Shown here: positions 1 through 9,500 of the stretch, piece by piece
Position numbering within the stretch: the first letter of the stretch is position 1
Layout: each line of letters opens with the position of its first letter
Source: Methylobacterium sp. J-067
GTDB lineage: Bacteria; Pseudomonadota; Alphaproteobacteria; Rhizobiales; Beijerinckiaceae
Direction: 5' to 3'
DNA length: 64,000 bases
Assembly (NCBI RefSeq): GCF_022829465.1
Contig: NZ_JAKSXZ010000140.1
Location: 124,001-188,000, forward strand
Notes under the pieces: model-generated
Seen by the model: the letters and a program-made list of their open reading frames with translations, nothing else
Told to the model about the DNA's origin: nothing
The model's database searches: none
Program-made: the position numbers and the translations under genes

Positions 1-15
1 CATCCCCCGATCGCC

Positions 16-1074
16 GTGCCTCCCCTCCGCACCATCGGCCTCTGGATCGCGCTCGTCGCGGTCTCGGCCGCCATCGCCTACGGTCTCACCGCCGCGCAAT
101 TCCCCGCCGCCCTGCTGCTCGGGCCGATGATCGCGGCCATCGCCTTCGGCGTCGGCGGCTCGCATCTCACCGTACCGCGACCGGGCTTCCTGGCGGCGCA
201 GGCGATGATCGGCTGCCTCGTGGCCCATGCGGTGACGGGGCAGATCGCGCAGACGCTGTTCGAGGACGGCTTCCTGATCGTCGCCGTGGTGCTGGTGACG
301 GTCGCTGCCTCCGCCTTCGTCGGCTGGATGCTCACGCGACTGCGCATCCTGCCCGGCACGACGGCGGCCTGGGGCTCCTCGCCCGGCGGCGCCTCCGCGA
401 TGGTCGCCATGGCCGAGGATTTCGGGGCCGATCCGCGCCTCGTCGCCTTCATGCAATATGTCCGGGTCGCCGCCGTGGTGTTCTCGGCCTCCGTGGCCGC
501 GCGCTTCCTGATGAGCGGCGCCCCCGCCGGTCCGGCCTCGGCCGCAGGCGACGCGACCGCGGCGAGTTCGGTGGCCGCCACCCTGCTCGTCGCGGCCATC
601 GGCGCGTTCGTGGCGATCAAGCTGCGGGTGCCGGCCGGGGCGCAGATCGGGCCGATGGTGCTGGGCTCCGTGCTCCACGCCACCGGCCTCGTGCGCATGG
701 CGCTGCCGGTGCCGATCCTCGAAATCGCCTATGCCTGCATCGGCTGGTACGTCGGCCTGCGCTTCACCCGCGAGACCCTGCGGCTGACGGTGAGCGCCCT
801 GCCCGGCATCCTCGTGGCGACCTTCTCGGTCATCCTACTCTGCGCGGGCTGGGGCTTCCTGCTGACGCTGCTGCTGCCCATCGACCTCCTCACCGCGATC
901 CTGGCCACGAGCCCCGGCGGGCTCGATTCGGTGGCGATCATCGCCGTGGGGTCGCAGGCGGACGTGTCCTTCGTGCTGGCGGTGCAGACGCTGCGGCTCT
1001 TCGTGGTGTTGCTGACCGGGCCGCTTCTGGCCAAGTGGATCAGCCGTATGGTGCCCGAGCCCGTCACGCGATAG
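16..1074 (+). CDS. AbrB-family (PF05145) polytopic membrane protein
   Basis: Integral membrane protein of the AbrB/ammonia-monooxygenase-like family. Substrate and role are not known; despite the name it is not the AbrB DNA-binding regulator. It has about ten hydrophobic segments in two homologous halves: GPMI near residue 36 recurs as GPMV near 215, and SPGGASAM near 122 recurs as SPGGLDSV near 302. The length of 352 residues is normal for the family. The start shown is a GTG, but the frame is open to the left edge of the window, so the true start may lie slightly upstream. It is followed in the same direction by the threonine dehydratase. Confidence 0.85.
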   Translation: MPPLRTIGLWIALVAVSAAIAYGLTAAQFPAALLLGPMIAAIAFGVGGSHLTVPRPGFLAAQAMIGCLVAHAVTGQIAQTLFEDGFLIVAVVLVTVAASAFVGWMLTRLRILPGTTAAWGSSPGGASAMVAMAEDFGADPRLVAFMQYVRVAAVVFSASVAARFLMSGAPAGPASAAGDATAASSVAATLLVAAIGAFVAIKLRVPAGAQIGPMVLGSVLHATGLVRMALPVPILEIAYACIGWYVGLRFTRETLRLTVSALPGILVATFSVILLCAGWGFLLTLLLPIDLLTAILATSPGGLDSVAIIAVGSQADVSFVLAVQTLRLFVVLLTGPLLAKWISRMVPEPVTR

Positions 1075-1156
1075 CGGAGCAGCCCTGCCGGGGCCGCCCT
1101 CGCCTCGCCCGGCGCAAGGGGCTATGCCCCGTGGCTCCCGAGCCCCTTCGCAGCCG

Positions 1157-2674
1157 ATGACCGACTACATTAAGAAGATCCTCACCGCCCGCGTCTACGA
1201 CGTGGCGATCGAGAGCCCGCTCGATCCGATGCCGCGCCTGACGCGCCGGCTCGAACGCCCCGTGCTGCTGAAGCGCGAGGATCTGCAGCCGGTCTTCTCG
1301 TTCAAGCTGCGCGGCGCCTACAACAAGATGTCCGGCCTCGCGCCGGAGCAGGTGGCGCGCGGCGTCGTCTGCGCGTCGGCTGGCAACCACGCCCAGGGCG
1401 TTGCGCTGGCGGCGGCCAAGCTCGGCGCCCGCGCGGTGATCGTGATGCCGCGCACCACGCCCTCCATCAAGGTCGATGCCTGCCGGGCGCGGGGCGCCGA
1501 GGTCATCCTGCACGGCGACGCCTTCGACGAAGCGCTCGCCGAGGCCCGTCGCCGCGAGCACGAGGACGGGCTGACCTTCCTGCACCCGTTCGACGATGAG
1601 GACGTGATCGCCGGCCAGGGCACCATCGGCAAGGAGATCCTGCAGCAGCATACCGGGCCCATCGAGGCGATCTTCGTGCCCGTGGGCGGCGGCGGACTCG
1701 CGGCCGGCATCTCGACCTTCGTGAAGTACCTGAGGCCGGGCACCAAGGTGATCGGCGTCGAGCCCGACGATGCGGCCTGCATGAAGGCTGCGCTCGATGC
1801 CGGCTGCCTCGTGGATCTGCCCTCCGTCGGCCTGTTCGCGGACGGCGTGGCGGTGAAGCGCGCGGGCGAGGAGACCTTCCGCCTGTGCCGGGAGAATCTC
1901 GACGGGATCATCACTGTCGATACCGACGCCATGTGCGCGGCGGTGAAGGACATCTTCGACGACACCCGCGCCGTGTCCGAGCCTTCCGGGGCGCTTAGCC
2001 TCGCGGGTGCGAAGCTCTATGCCGAGCAGAATGGCGGCTCCGGTACGCTCATCGCCATCTCGTCGGGGGCGAACCTCAACTTCGACCGCCTGCGCCACAT
2101 CGCCGAGCGCGCCGAGATCGGCGAGCAACGGGAGGTGCTGCTGGGCGTCACGATCCCCGAGAAGCCCGGCGCCTACCGGGCCTTCATCAATGCCCTGGGT
2201 CCGCGCGCCATCACCGAGTTCAACTACCGGCAGGCGCCCGCCTCGGACGCGCAGATCTTCGTCGGCATCAACCTCGCCGGCGGCAAGCGCGAGAAGCAGG
2301 AGCTAATGGGCTCGCTCGGCGAGGCCGGCTACCGCGTGCTCGACATGAGCGACAACGAGATGGCCAAGGTCCATGTGCGCTACATGGTCGGCGGCCGCAG
2401 CCCCGGCCTGATGCACGAGCGGCTGTTCCGTTTCCAGTTCCCGGAGCGGCCGGGAGCGCTGATGAAGTTCCTCGACGCTTTGGCGCCGAACTTCGACATC
2501 ACCCTCTTCCACTACCGCAACCACGGCGCCGACTACGGGCGCGTCCTCGCCGGCATCGACGTGCCGCCGGAGGATCAGGCTCGGTTCGAGGCGGCGATCG
2601 AGGATCTGGGCTACCCGGCCACGGAAGAGACCGAGAACCCGGCTTACCGCCTGTTCCTGGACGGCGGGGTGTGA
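1157..2674 (+). CDS. ilvA: Threonine ammonia-lyase (dehydratase), biosynthetic type
   Basis: PLP enzyme converting L-threonine to 2-oxobutanoate and ammonia, the first step towards isoleucine. The fold-type II core has the PLP lysine in FSFKLRGAYN (Lys50) and the glycine-rich phosphate loop GGGGLAAG near residue 177. The C-terminal third carries two ACT-like regulatory regions, as in isoleucine-inhibited IlvA. It has 505 residues from the ATG at 1157. A GTG-free longer frame with an ATG at 1124 exists, but its extra residues do not resemble family N-termini. It converges with the EcsC-family gene with a 9-base gap. Confidence 0.93.
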   Translation: MTDYIKKILTARVYDVAIESPLDPMPRLTRRLERPVLLKREDLQPVFSFKLRGAYNKMSGLAPEQVARGVVCASAGNHAQGVALAAAKLGARAVIVMPRTTPSIKVDACRARGAEVILHGDAFDEALAEARRREHEDGLTFLHPFDDEDVIAGQGTIGKEILQQHTGPIEAIFVPVGGGGLAAGISTFVKYLRPGTKVIGVEPDDAACMKAALDAGCLVDLPSVGLFADGVAVKRAGEETFRLCRENLDGIITVDTDAMCAAVKDIFDDTRAVSEPSGALSLAGAKLYAEQNGGSGTLIAISSGANLNFDRLRHIAERAEIGEQREVLLGVTIPEKPGAYRAFINALGPRAITEFNYRQAPASDAQIFVGINLAGGKREKQELMGSLGEAGYRVLDMSDNEMAKVHVRYMVGGRSPGLMHERLFRFQFPERPGALMKFLDALAPNFDITLFHYRNHGADYGRVLAGIDVPPEDQARFEAAIEDLGYPATEETENPAYRLFLDGGV

Positions 2675-2683
2675 TCCCCTCCG

Positions 2684-3622
2684 TCAGGCGGGGCCGAGGG
2701 CGGACTTCTCGATCTCGTAGGCGGCCCTGACCGCCGGGGCCCCGTAGCGCCGTTCCAGCCGGCGGATGGTGAAATGCGCCCGGGCCGTCGACTGGAAGTG
2801 GCTCATGAACACGGTGTTGACTGCCGCGCCGCCCACCGCGCCGAGGATCGGCACCGCCTGCGCCGCCACCTTCTCCGACACGACGATGCCGAACCGCGCG
2901 GCGACCTGCGCCGCGAAGCGCATCAGCGCCGGGCCCGACTGGTCCACCAGCGTGATCGTGCCGGCATATCGCGCGGCCTCGGACATGGTCTTGGCGAGCG
3001 CCGCGCGCACGGCGAAATAGCCGCTCTCGGTCAGCGTCGCGCCGGCCTCGGCGCTCGCGAGCTTGCCGCCGCCGAGCGCGAAGACCTGAATGCAGGCGAG
3101 CGCGCCCTCCGGCGTTTCGATGTCCTCCCCTTCCTCGCGCGCGATCTCCGCGATGGAGCGGAGCATCAGCGTCGTGGAGACCGGCAGTTCCACCGCGATG
3201 GTCGCGAGGCCGAACGCGCCGCCGAGCGCGCCGGAGATGGCCGCGAGGGCCTTGTGCTTGCCCTCGCCGGAGCCGAGCAGCCGTTTCAGCCGGCCCTCCG
3301 GCTCGGTCTGCGGCACCGGTAGACCAGACGCCACCGCCGGATCGCCGTTCTTCGGCAGGGTCGCCAACGCGACGCGGATCGCCGTGCGCAGGGCAGCTTC
3401 GGTGCCCTTGGCCACCGCGTCCATGACGGGCGTGGGCAGAGAGCGGCCGATCATCTCGATGGGCGTGCCCGCCGCCGCCGAGAGCCGCGCTGCAAGGCCC
3501 GGCTGTTCCAGCGCCTGCACCGCCCGGCGCAGGGCGGCGAGGTCGTCCTCGCTCAGGGCCGGAGCCGCCGTATCGGCGGGGGGAAGGATCTCCCCGGAGA
3601 GGATCACATCGCCGCTCGTCAT
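2684..3622 (-). CDS. EcsC-family protein
   Basis: EcsC-family protein (312 residues from the ATG at 3622). The core is Ala/Gly-rich with amphipathic helices, and the family's C-terminal block is visible (GGAAVNTVFM followed by ARAHFTIRRLE). The molecular role of the family is unclear; EcsC is linked to the Ecs ABC transporter in Bacillus. An in-frame GTG at 3658 overlaps the stop of the upstream permease as GTGA, so translation coupled to that gene with 12 extra residues is an alternative start. It lies downstream of, and probably co-transcribed with, the AmpG-like permease. Confidence 0.8.
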   Translation of the reverse strand: MTSGDVILSGEILPPADTAAPALSEDDLAALRRAVQALEQPGLAARLSAAAGTPIEMIGRSLPTPVMDAVAKGTEAALRTAIRVALATLPKNGDPAVASGLPVPQTEPEGRLKRLLGSGEGKHKALAAISGALGGAFGLATIAVELPVSTTLMLRSIAEIAREEGEDIETPEGALACIQVFALGGGKLASAEAGATLTESGYFAVRAALAKTMSEAARYAGTITLVDQSGPALMRFAAQVAARFGIVVSEKVAAQAVPILGAVGGAAVNTVFMSHFQSTARAHFTIRRLERRYGAPAVRAAYEIEKSALGPA

Positions 3623-3654
3623 GGCACCACCGCTCAAAGCTGTGTCCTTCGCTC

Positions 3655-5022
3655 TCACGCCGTTTTAGGCGTCCTCGCGGGGGAAGGAAGCGGGGAGACG
3701 CTCGGGGAGTTCCCATCCGCCGCCGCCTCTTTGACGCCCGTCCGCCGCCCGACGGCAACGCACAGGGCCAGCACCGGGAGCCCGATCAGCGACGTGAATG
3801 TGAAGAAGGCGGGGTAGCCGATGGCCGAGACGATGAAGCCCGCCGAGCCGGCGATGAGCTTCCCCGGCAACGCATAGAGCGAGGAGAACAGGGCGTATTG
3901 CGTGGCCGCGTAGGCGGGGCTCGTGAGGCTCGACATGTAGGCGATGAGCACGATGCCGGCGAAGGAGCCGCAGAAGTTCTCGACGGAGATCGCCACGATC
4001 AGCCGCCAGATCTCCGGCGCGCCGGCCGAAAGCCACGCGAAGGCGAGATGCGAGGCCGCCGCCAGGAAGGCACCCAGCAGCAGGGTGGGGAACATGCCGA
4101 GGCGGGCCAGCGCCCAGCCGCCGGCGAACCCGCCCGCGATGCCGACCCACACGCCGTAGAGCTTGGTGACGGTGGCGATCTGCTTCAGGTCGAAACCGAG
4201 CGTCCGGTAGAGGGGGCTCGCCATCACGCCGGAAAGGAAGTCCGGCAGGCGGAACAGGGCGACGAGGAGCAGGATCGCGTAGAGCGCCGGCCCGAAGCGG
4301 GCGTGCAGCTCGGTCAGGGGCTCCACGAGGGCGCGGCGGGCCGACCACAGGCGCGAGGTCGGCGCGGCCTGTTCGGCGGCCTGCACCGGGCGGTCGTAGG
4401 GCGGCGCCAGCAACGCGGCGATGAAGCCGACGAGCATCAGCGCGGCCATGCTGAGGTAGGCGATCTGCCAGCCGCCGGAGGCCGCGATGAACAGGGCGCC
4501 CGCCCCGGCGGTGATGAGCCCGAGGCGGTAGCCGAGATTCGAGGTCGCGGCCAGGATGCCCTGCATGTCGCTGCCGGCGGCGTCGATGCGCCAGCCATCG
4601 ACCACCACGTCCTGGCTCGCCGCGCAGAAGGCGACGAGGAAGGCGCCGAAACCCAGCAGCGCGAGGCTGGTCTTCGGATCCGCGAAGGCCATAAGGAGCA
4701 ACGCGGTCGCCGTGGCGAGCTGTGTCGTCACCATCCAGGCTCGACGGCGGCCGAGGACGCGCGACAACAGCGGAACATCCAGCCGATCGATCATCGGCGC
4801 CCAGAGGAACTTCAACGAATAGGGCAGCGCGACGTAGCTGAATAGACCAATGGTCTTCACGTCGATGTCCGAGAAGGCCAGGCGCAGGGTGAAAGTCCCA
4901 AGCACCAGCAGAAGCGGCAGGCCCGACGAGAAGCCGAGGGCCAGCATTAGCAGGATGCGTTTGTCCTCGACGATGTCGCGCATCCGAAACCGGCGCGTTT
5001 GCTTCTGAGCGGCGACGGGCAT
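3655..5022 (-). CDS. AmpG-like muropeptide MFS permease
   Basis: Major facilitator inner-membrane transporter resembling AmpG, which imports anhydromuropeptides for cell-wall recycling. It has about 12 hydrophobic segments over 455 residues. The AmpG-type N-terminus is visible: LGFSSGLPLLL, then SYVALPYSLKFLWAPMIDRLDVP near residues 50-70. I chose the ATG at 5022 because GAGGAG sits 9 bases upstream. Longer in-frame starts (5067, 5301) lack this, and 5301 would run into the divergent kinase gene. The 157-base gap to that kinase must hold divergent promoters. Substrate assignment is by family only. Confidence 0.82.
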   Translation of the reverse strand: MPVAAQKQTRRFRMRDIVEDKRILLMLALGFSSGLPLLLVLGTFTLRLAFSDIDVKTIGLFSYVALPYSLKFLWAPMIDRLDVPLLSRVLGRRRAWMVTTQLATATALLLMAFADPKTSLALLGFGAFLVAFCAASQDVVVDGWRIDAAGSDMQGILAATSNLGYRLGLITAGAGALFIAASGGWQIAYLSMAALMLVGFIAALLAPPYDRPVQAAEQAAPTSRLWSARRALVEPLTELHARFGPALYAILLLVALFRLPDFLSGVMASPLYRTLGFDLKQIATVTKLYGVWVGIAGGFAGGWALARLGMFPTLLLGAFLAAASHLAFAWLSAGAPEIWRLIVAISVENFCGSFAGIVLIAYMSSLTSPAYAATQYALFSSLYALPGKLIAGSAGFIVSAIGYPAFFTFTSLIGLPVLALCVAVGRRTGVKEAAADGNSPSVSPLPSPARTPKTA

Positions 5023-5179
5023 GCGCTGGAACTCCTCGACCTGCTCGCTCTTGTCAGGCAGAAACATGGCGACCGTGCGTTGGCCGAGTTTTGCCGTGCG
5101 GGCTGACCCCCGTATGATGGTCAACAGGTGATTAACGGGCCTTTTACTTCGGGGCGACATGACCGAGTGACGGGGCGGA

Positions 5180-6220
5180 GTGGATGAGGCGTTGAGTACC
5201 GGGCCAGAGAGCGGTCCTTCCGCTGAAACCCTAGCGGCGGCGTTCGCGACGACGCCTTCGCCGATGCTCGTCGCCGACGCGCGCGCGCACGACCATCCCA
5301 TCGTCTGGGCGAACGCCGCCTTCCTCAGCCAGACGGGCTACGCCCTGGACGAGGTGACGGGCCGGAACTGCCGCATGCTCCAGGGCGCGGCGACCGACCC
5401 CGCCGAGGTGGCGCGGATGCGCGAGGCCGTGAGCGCGGGCCGCGCGATCTCCGCCGAGATCCTGAACTACCGCAAGGACGGCACGACCTTCTGGAACGCG
5501 CTGACGATCACGCCCGTCAGCGACGATCAGGGCCTCGCCTATTTCTTCGCGTCGCAGACGGACACGACCAGGATCCACGTCGAGGCCGAGCAGGTTTCGG
5601 GCCTGATCGCCGACCTCGCGCAGAAGACGGCGCTGATCCACGAGATCGACCACCGGGCCAAAAACAACCTTCAGGTCATCTCCTCGCTGATGCTGCTTAA
5701 GGCCCGGCGGACACAGGACGGCGAGGCGCGGGACGCCCTGGAAGGCATGGTGGAGCGCATCGGCGCACTCTCCATCGCCCATCGCCTCCTCTACACCGAG
5801 GAGGACGGCAGCCATTTCGCCCTCACGGATTTCGTCGGCGAACTGCTCTCAGACCTCGACGCGGGCATGGCCGACGACCGCATCCGCATCGACACGGAGG
5901 TCGAGGCCATCCGGCTCCCCGCCTCCATGGCCGCGCCGCTGGCGCTGATGTTCCACGAACTCGTGGCCAACGCCCTGCGCCACGCCTTTCCCCACGGGCG
6001 CCCCGGCCGCGTCTCGATCACCGCCCGGCGGACGGAAATCGGCATGGCCGTCGAGATCTGCGACGACGGCGTCGGCTTCGATGCGACCGTCCCGGAGGTC
6101 TCTGGATTCGGCCGCAGCCTCGTGGAGATGGTCGCCAAGCAATTGCGCGGCACCGTCCGCTGGCTGCCTCAGGCCTCCGGCACGCGGGTCGACATCGCGA
6201 TTCCCCTGCGCGCCAAGTAG
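5180..6220 (+). CDS. LOV-domain sensor histidine kinase (HisKA_2 type)
   Basis: Soluble blue-light-type sensor kinase of 346 residues. Residues about 20-130 form a PAS/LOV domain with the flavin-adduct motif GRNCRMLQG (photoactive Cys64). They also contain the downstream LOV signatures LNYRKDGTTFWN and PVSDDQG, and a Q in the FFASQ strand. Residues about 150-225 are a HisKA_2 dimerisation domain with phospho-acceptor His158 in DHRAKNNLQ. The C-terminus is an HATPase with NALRHAF and DDGVGF. There is no membrane segment. The start is GTG. It converges with mutS with a 4-base gap. No cognate response regulator is adjacent; the nearest receiver gene is 25 kb away. Confidence 0.9.
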   Translation: MDEALSTGPESGPSAETLAAAFATTPSPMLVADARAHDHPIVWANAAFLSQTGYALDEVTGRNCRMLQGAATDPAEVARMREAVSAGRAISAEILNYRKDGTTFWNALTITPVSDDQGLAYFFASQTDTTRIHVEAEQVSGLIADLAQKTALIHEIDHRAKNNLQVISSLMLLKARRTQDGEARDALEGMVERIGALSIAHRLLYTEEDGSHFALTDFVGELLSDLDAGMADDRIRIDTEVEAIRLPASMAAPLALMFHELVANALRHAFPHGRPGRVSITARRTEIGMAVEICDDGVGFDATVPEVSGFGRSLVEMVAKQLRGTVRWLPQASGTRVDIAIPLRAK

Positions 6221-6224
6221 CGGC

Positions 6225-8957
6225 TCAGCCGGGCACCCGGCTTTCCTCCCGTTCGCGCTTCAGCCGGTAGAGCGCTTCCAGCGCCTCACGGGGGGTGAGC
6301 GCATCGGGATCGATGGAATCGAGCAGCAGGGCGAGCTTGTCCTCGGGCAATTCGGCCGGGGGCTCGGGGGGCGGTGGGGGGCTCAGCGTCGCGAAGAGGG
6401 GCAGATCGTCGATCCGCGCCCGCGCCGAGCGTCCGCCCTGCGACTTCTCCAAGCTCTTGAGGATCGCACCGGCCCGCGTGACGACGCTCGCCGGTAGGCC
6501 GGCGAGGCGGGCGACCTGCAACCCGTAGCTGCGCTCGGCGATGCCGGGCACCACTTCGTGCAGGAACACGACGCCGCCCCGGTGCTCCGCGACCTTCAGC
6601 GTCGCGTTGTCGATCCGGGGGAGCCGGTCGCCCAGAGCCGTCAGTTCGTGGAAGTGCGTGGCGAACAGCGCCCGGCAAGCATTGGCCTCGTGCAGGTGTT
6701 CGAGGCACGCCCAGGCGATGGACAGGCCATCGAAGGTCGCGGTGCCGCGCCCGATCTCATCGAGGATCACCAGGGAACGGCGGGTTGCTTGATTCAGGAT
6801 CGCGGCGGTCTCGACCATCTCGACCATGAAGGTCGATTGTCCGCGCGCGAGGTCGTCGGCGGCGCCGACGCGGGAGAACAGGCGGTCCACCCGCCCGATC
6901 CGCGCCGAGGCGGCGGGCACGAAGGCGCCCATCTGTGCCAGCACGACGATCAGCGCGTTCTGGCGCAGGAAGGTCGACTTGCCGCCCATGTTCGGGCCGG
7001 TGATGAGCCGGATGCGGCCTCGCCCCTCGCCCGACAGGTCGCAATCGTTGGCGATGAACGGCTCGCCCGTCCGCCGCAGGGCCGCCTCCACCACCGGATG
7101 CCGTCCGCCGGCGATGGCGAAGGACAGCGAATCGTCCACGATGGGCCGGCGCCAATCGCCCTCGATCGCCAGTGCGGCGTGGCTGCCCGCCACGTCGAGG
7201 GACGCCAAGGCGTCGGCCACCGCGTTGAGGCTCGCCGAGGCCGCGACGACGGCCCCCGCGAGATCGTCGAACACCTCGCTTTCGAGGGCGAGCGCCCGGT
7301 CGGAGGCGCCGGAGATCTTCCGCTCCAGCTCGCCCAACTCGACGCTGGTGAAGCGCATGGCATCCACCATCGTCTGCCGGTGGACGAATTCCTTCTGCAA
7401 TCCCTTGAGGCAGGCTTCGCCCACCGATTGCGGCACCTCAATGAAATAGCCGAGAAGGTTGTTGTGCTTGATCCGCAGGGTCCGGCAGCCGGTCTCCTCC
7501 GCATAGCGGGCCTGAAGGGCCGCCACGACCTTCCGCGAATCTTGCCCGAGCAGCCGCGCCTCATCGATCTCGGCCAGGAAGCCCGGCCGCACGAAGCCGC
7601 CGTCGCGCCGTGAGAGCGGCAGTTCGTCGGCCAGGGCGGCGGCGAGCGTCGCGCCGATCTCCGGATCGACGCCGGACAGCGCCCGGCCGATCTCGGCGAG
7701 GGCCGAGGGCAGGTCCGGCGCCGCGCGCAGCGTCTCCGCGATCCGCAGTGCCGCCGCGAGGCTGTCACGCACCGCCGCGAGATCGCGCGGCCCGGATCGG
7801 CCGAGGCCGATGCGGGAGAGGGCGCGCGGCAGGTCCGGGGCGGCAGCCAGCGCCTCGCGGCAGGCGTGGCGGAGGGTGGCATCCTCGACGAGACGGGCGA
7901 TGGCATCCTGCCGCCGGGCGATGCGCGTCAGGTCGGTGAGCGGCCCAGCCAGATGCTCGGCCAGGAGGCGCGCGCCGTTCGCCGTCACCGTGCGGTCGAT
8001 GGTGGCCAACAGGCTTCCCGTCCGCTCGCCGGAGAGCGTCCGCGTCAGTTCGAGGTTGGCCCGCGTGGCGGCATCGATGGAAAGGGTCGCGCCGGTCTCC
8101 TCGCGGCTCGGCACCGCGAGCGGCGCGCGGGCGGCGAGTTGGGTGCGGGCGATGTAGAGGAGGCCTGTCCCCGCCGCCGCGATCTCCGCGCGGCTGAACC
8201 GGCCGAACCCGTCGAGGGTCGAGACGCCGTATTGCTCGCGGATCCGCCGCTCGGCGGCCGAGGGTTCGAGTTCGGCCTGGGCCAGCGGCACCACGGCGGC
8301 TTTTGTATCCTGCCACAGCCGCGCCAGGGCCGGATCGGCATGGATCGCCTCTGACAGCACGATCTCGCGGGGGTCGTGCCGGGCGACGGCGCCGGGCAAT
8401 TCGCCCGCCGGGACCTCGCTCAGGGAGAACCGGCCGGTGGAGATGTCGATGGCCGCGAGGCCGTAGACGAATCCGCTTTCCGACGCCTTCTGTCGGCCGA
8501 TGGCGAGAAGCAGGTTGGCGCTCGCGGGATCGAGGAGACGGTCCTCGGTGATGGTGCCGGGGGTGACGAGGCGCACCACCTCCCGCCGCACCACGGATTT
8601 CGGGCCGCGCTTCTTGGCCTCGGCGGGGTCCTCGGTCTGCTCGCAGACGGCGACCCGGTGCCCGAGGGCTATGAGGCGGCTGAGGTAATCGTCAGCCCGC
8701 TCGACGGGCACGCCGCACATCGGGATCTCCGCCCCGGCATGCTTGCCGCGCTTGGTCAGGACGATGCCGAGGGCGCGCGAGGCGATCTCCGCATCGCCGA
8801 AGAACAGCTCGTAAAAATCGCCCATCCTGTAGAACAGGAGGCAATCCGGGTTGGCCGCCTTGATCTCGATGTACTGCGCCATCATCGGCGTGGCGCCGAC
8901 CGAGTCGAGGTTGCCCGTCTCCGGCGGCGACTGGGGGATACGAGAGGTGCGGCCCAT
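6225..8957 (-). CDS. mutS: DNA mismatch repair ATPase MutS
   Basis: Recognises mismatches and small loops and recruits MutL. Its 910 residues are typical of bacterial MutS. The N-terminal mismatch-binding domain carries FYRMGDFYEL, with the Phe-x-Glu wedge. The ABC ATPase has Walker A GPNMGGKST (Lys660), the signature region ARGQSTFMVEM, Walker B LVILDEIGRGT, and the His loop ATHFHEL. A Pro-rich linker and short C-terminal helix follow. The ATG at 8957 precedes the conserved block by a normal distance. Its neighbours (LOV kinase, His-rich protein) are functionally unrelated. Confidence 0.97.
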   Translation of the reverse strand: MGRTSRIPQSPPETGNLDSVGATPMMAQYIEIKAANPDCLLFYRMGDFYELFFGDAEIASRALGIVLTKRGKHAGAEIPMCGVPVERADDYLSRLIALGHRVAVCEQTEDPAEAKKRGPKSVVRREVVRLVTPGTITEDRLLDPASANLLLAIGRQKASESGFVYGLAAIDISTGRFSLSEVPAGELPGAVARHDPREIVLSEAIHADPALARLWQDTKAAVVPLAQAELEPSAAERRIREQYGVSTLDGFGRFSRAEIAAAGTGLLYIARTQLAARAPLAVPSREETGATLSIDAATRANLELTRTLSGERTGSLLATIDRTVTANGARLLAEHLAGPLTDLTRIARRQDAIARLVEDATLRHACREALAAAPDLPRALSRIGLGRSGPRDLAAVRDSLAAALRIAETLRAAPDLPSALAEIGRALSGVDPEIGATLAAALADELPLSRRDGGFVRPGFLAEIDEARLLGQDSRKVVAALQARYAEETGCRTLRIKHNNLLGYFIEVPQSVGEACLKGLQKEFVHRQTMVDAMRFTSVELGELERKISGASDRALALESEVFDDLAGAVVAASASLNAVADALASLDVAGSHAALAIEGDWRRPIVDDSLSFAIAGGRHPVVEAALRRTGEPFIANDCDLSGEGRGRIRLITGPNMGGKSTFLRQNALIVVLAQMGAFVPAASARIGRVDRLFSRVGAADDLARGQSTFMVEMVETAAILNQATRRSLVILDEIGRGTATFDGLSIAWACLEHLHEANACRALFATHFHELTALGDRLPRIDNATLKVAEHRGGVVFLHEVVPGIAERSYGLQVARLAGLPASVVTRAGAILKSLEKSQGGRSARARIDDLPLFATLSPPPPPEPPAELPEDKLALLLDSIDPDALTPREALEALYRLKREREESRVPG

Positions 8958-9063
8958 GCCGCCTTCCTACCAGAGCCCCCGCTCCGAATCAGTCCCACGC
9001 GGCTGCTTGCCTGGGGACGTCGTGGCCCGGCACCGAAGCGCCGGGCCCGTTGTCATGCCGACA

Positions 9064-9360
9064 TCAGTAGCGCGGGCCGCCCGTGGTGTTGCCGAGCTGC
9101 TGCGCGCGGCCCGGCATCGCCGGGTTGCGGGCGTTCGGATTGCCATGGCGCATGGTGTTCATGCGGCGCATCCGGCGCTCGTGCCGGGTCGAGTGGTGAC
9201 GGTGCATCCGGTGATGGTGGTGGCGGTGCATCGCCACGTTCTCCATCAGGCCGTCCTGACCGAGGCCTGGCTGGACCGGAGCGGGCGCAGCCTGGGCCGA
9301 ACCCGCGAAGAGAGCGCCGAGCACGAGGCCGGCGGCGAGAGTGGTACGAAGTGAGATCAC
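9064..9360 (-). CDS. Small exported histidine/arginine-rich protein
   Basis: A 98-residue protein with a clear Sec signal peptide (LAAGLVLGALFAGSAQA, cleavage after about residue 24). A mature region follows containing the cluster MHRHHHHRMHRHH and many Arg, Met and Asn residues. The GTG start is supported by GGAGG about 6 bases upstream. The composition suggests a periplasmic metal-binding or basic coat-like protein, but I recognise no family. It is transcribed away from mutS. The 140 bases upstream (9361-9500) are unusually AT-rich with an A7 tract and probably contain its promoter. Confidence 0.7.
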   Translation of the reverse strand: MISLRTTLAAGLVLGALFAGSAQAAPAPVQPGLGQDGLMENVAMHRHHHHRMHRHHSTRHERRMRRMNTMRHGNPNARNPAMPGRAQQLGNTTGGPRY

Positions 9361-9500
9361 GGAATTCCTCCGGACGAAATGTCAGGCAGCGGCTCAAGGT
9401 CGCAGTTCCGAAGGAGTTCCGCGGAAAGCGATAAAAAAATAGCGGTGTTCGAATGCTGAGATGAGGGATTAAAACTGAATGTGGTAGAATATCCGGCTAT

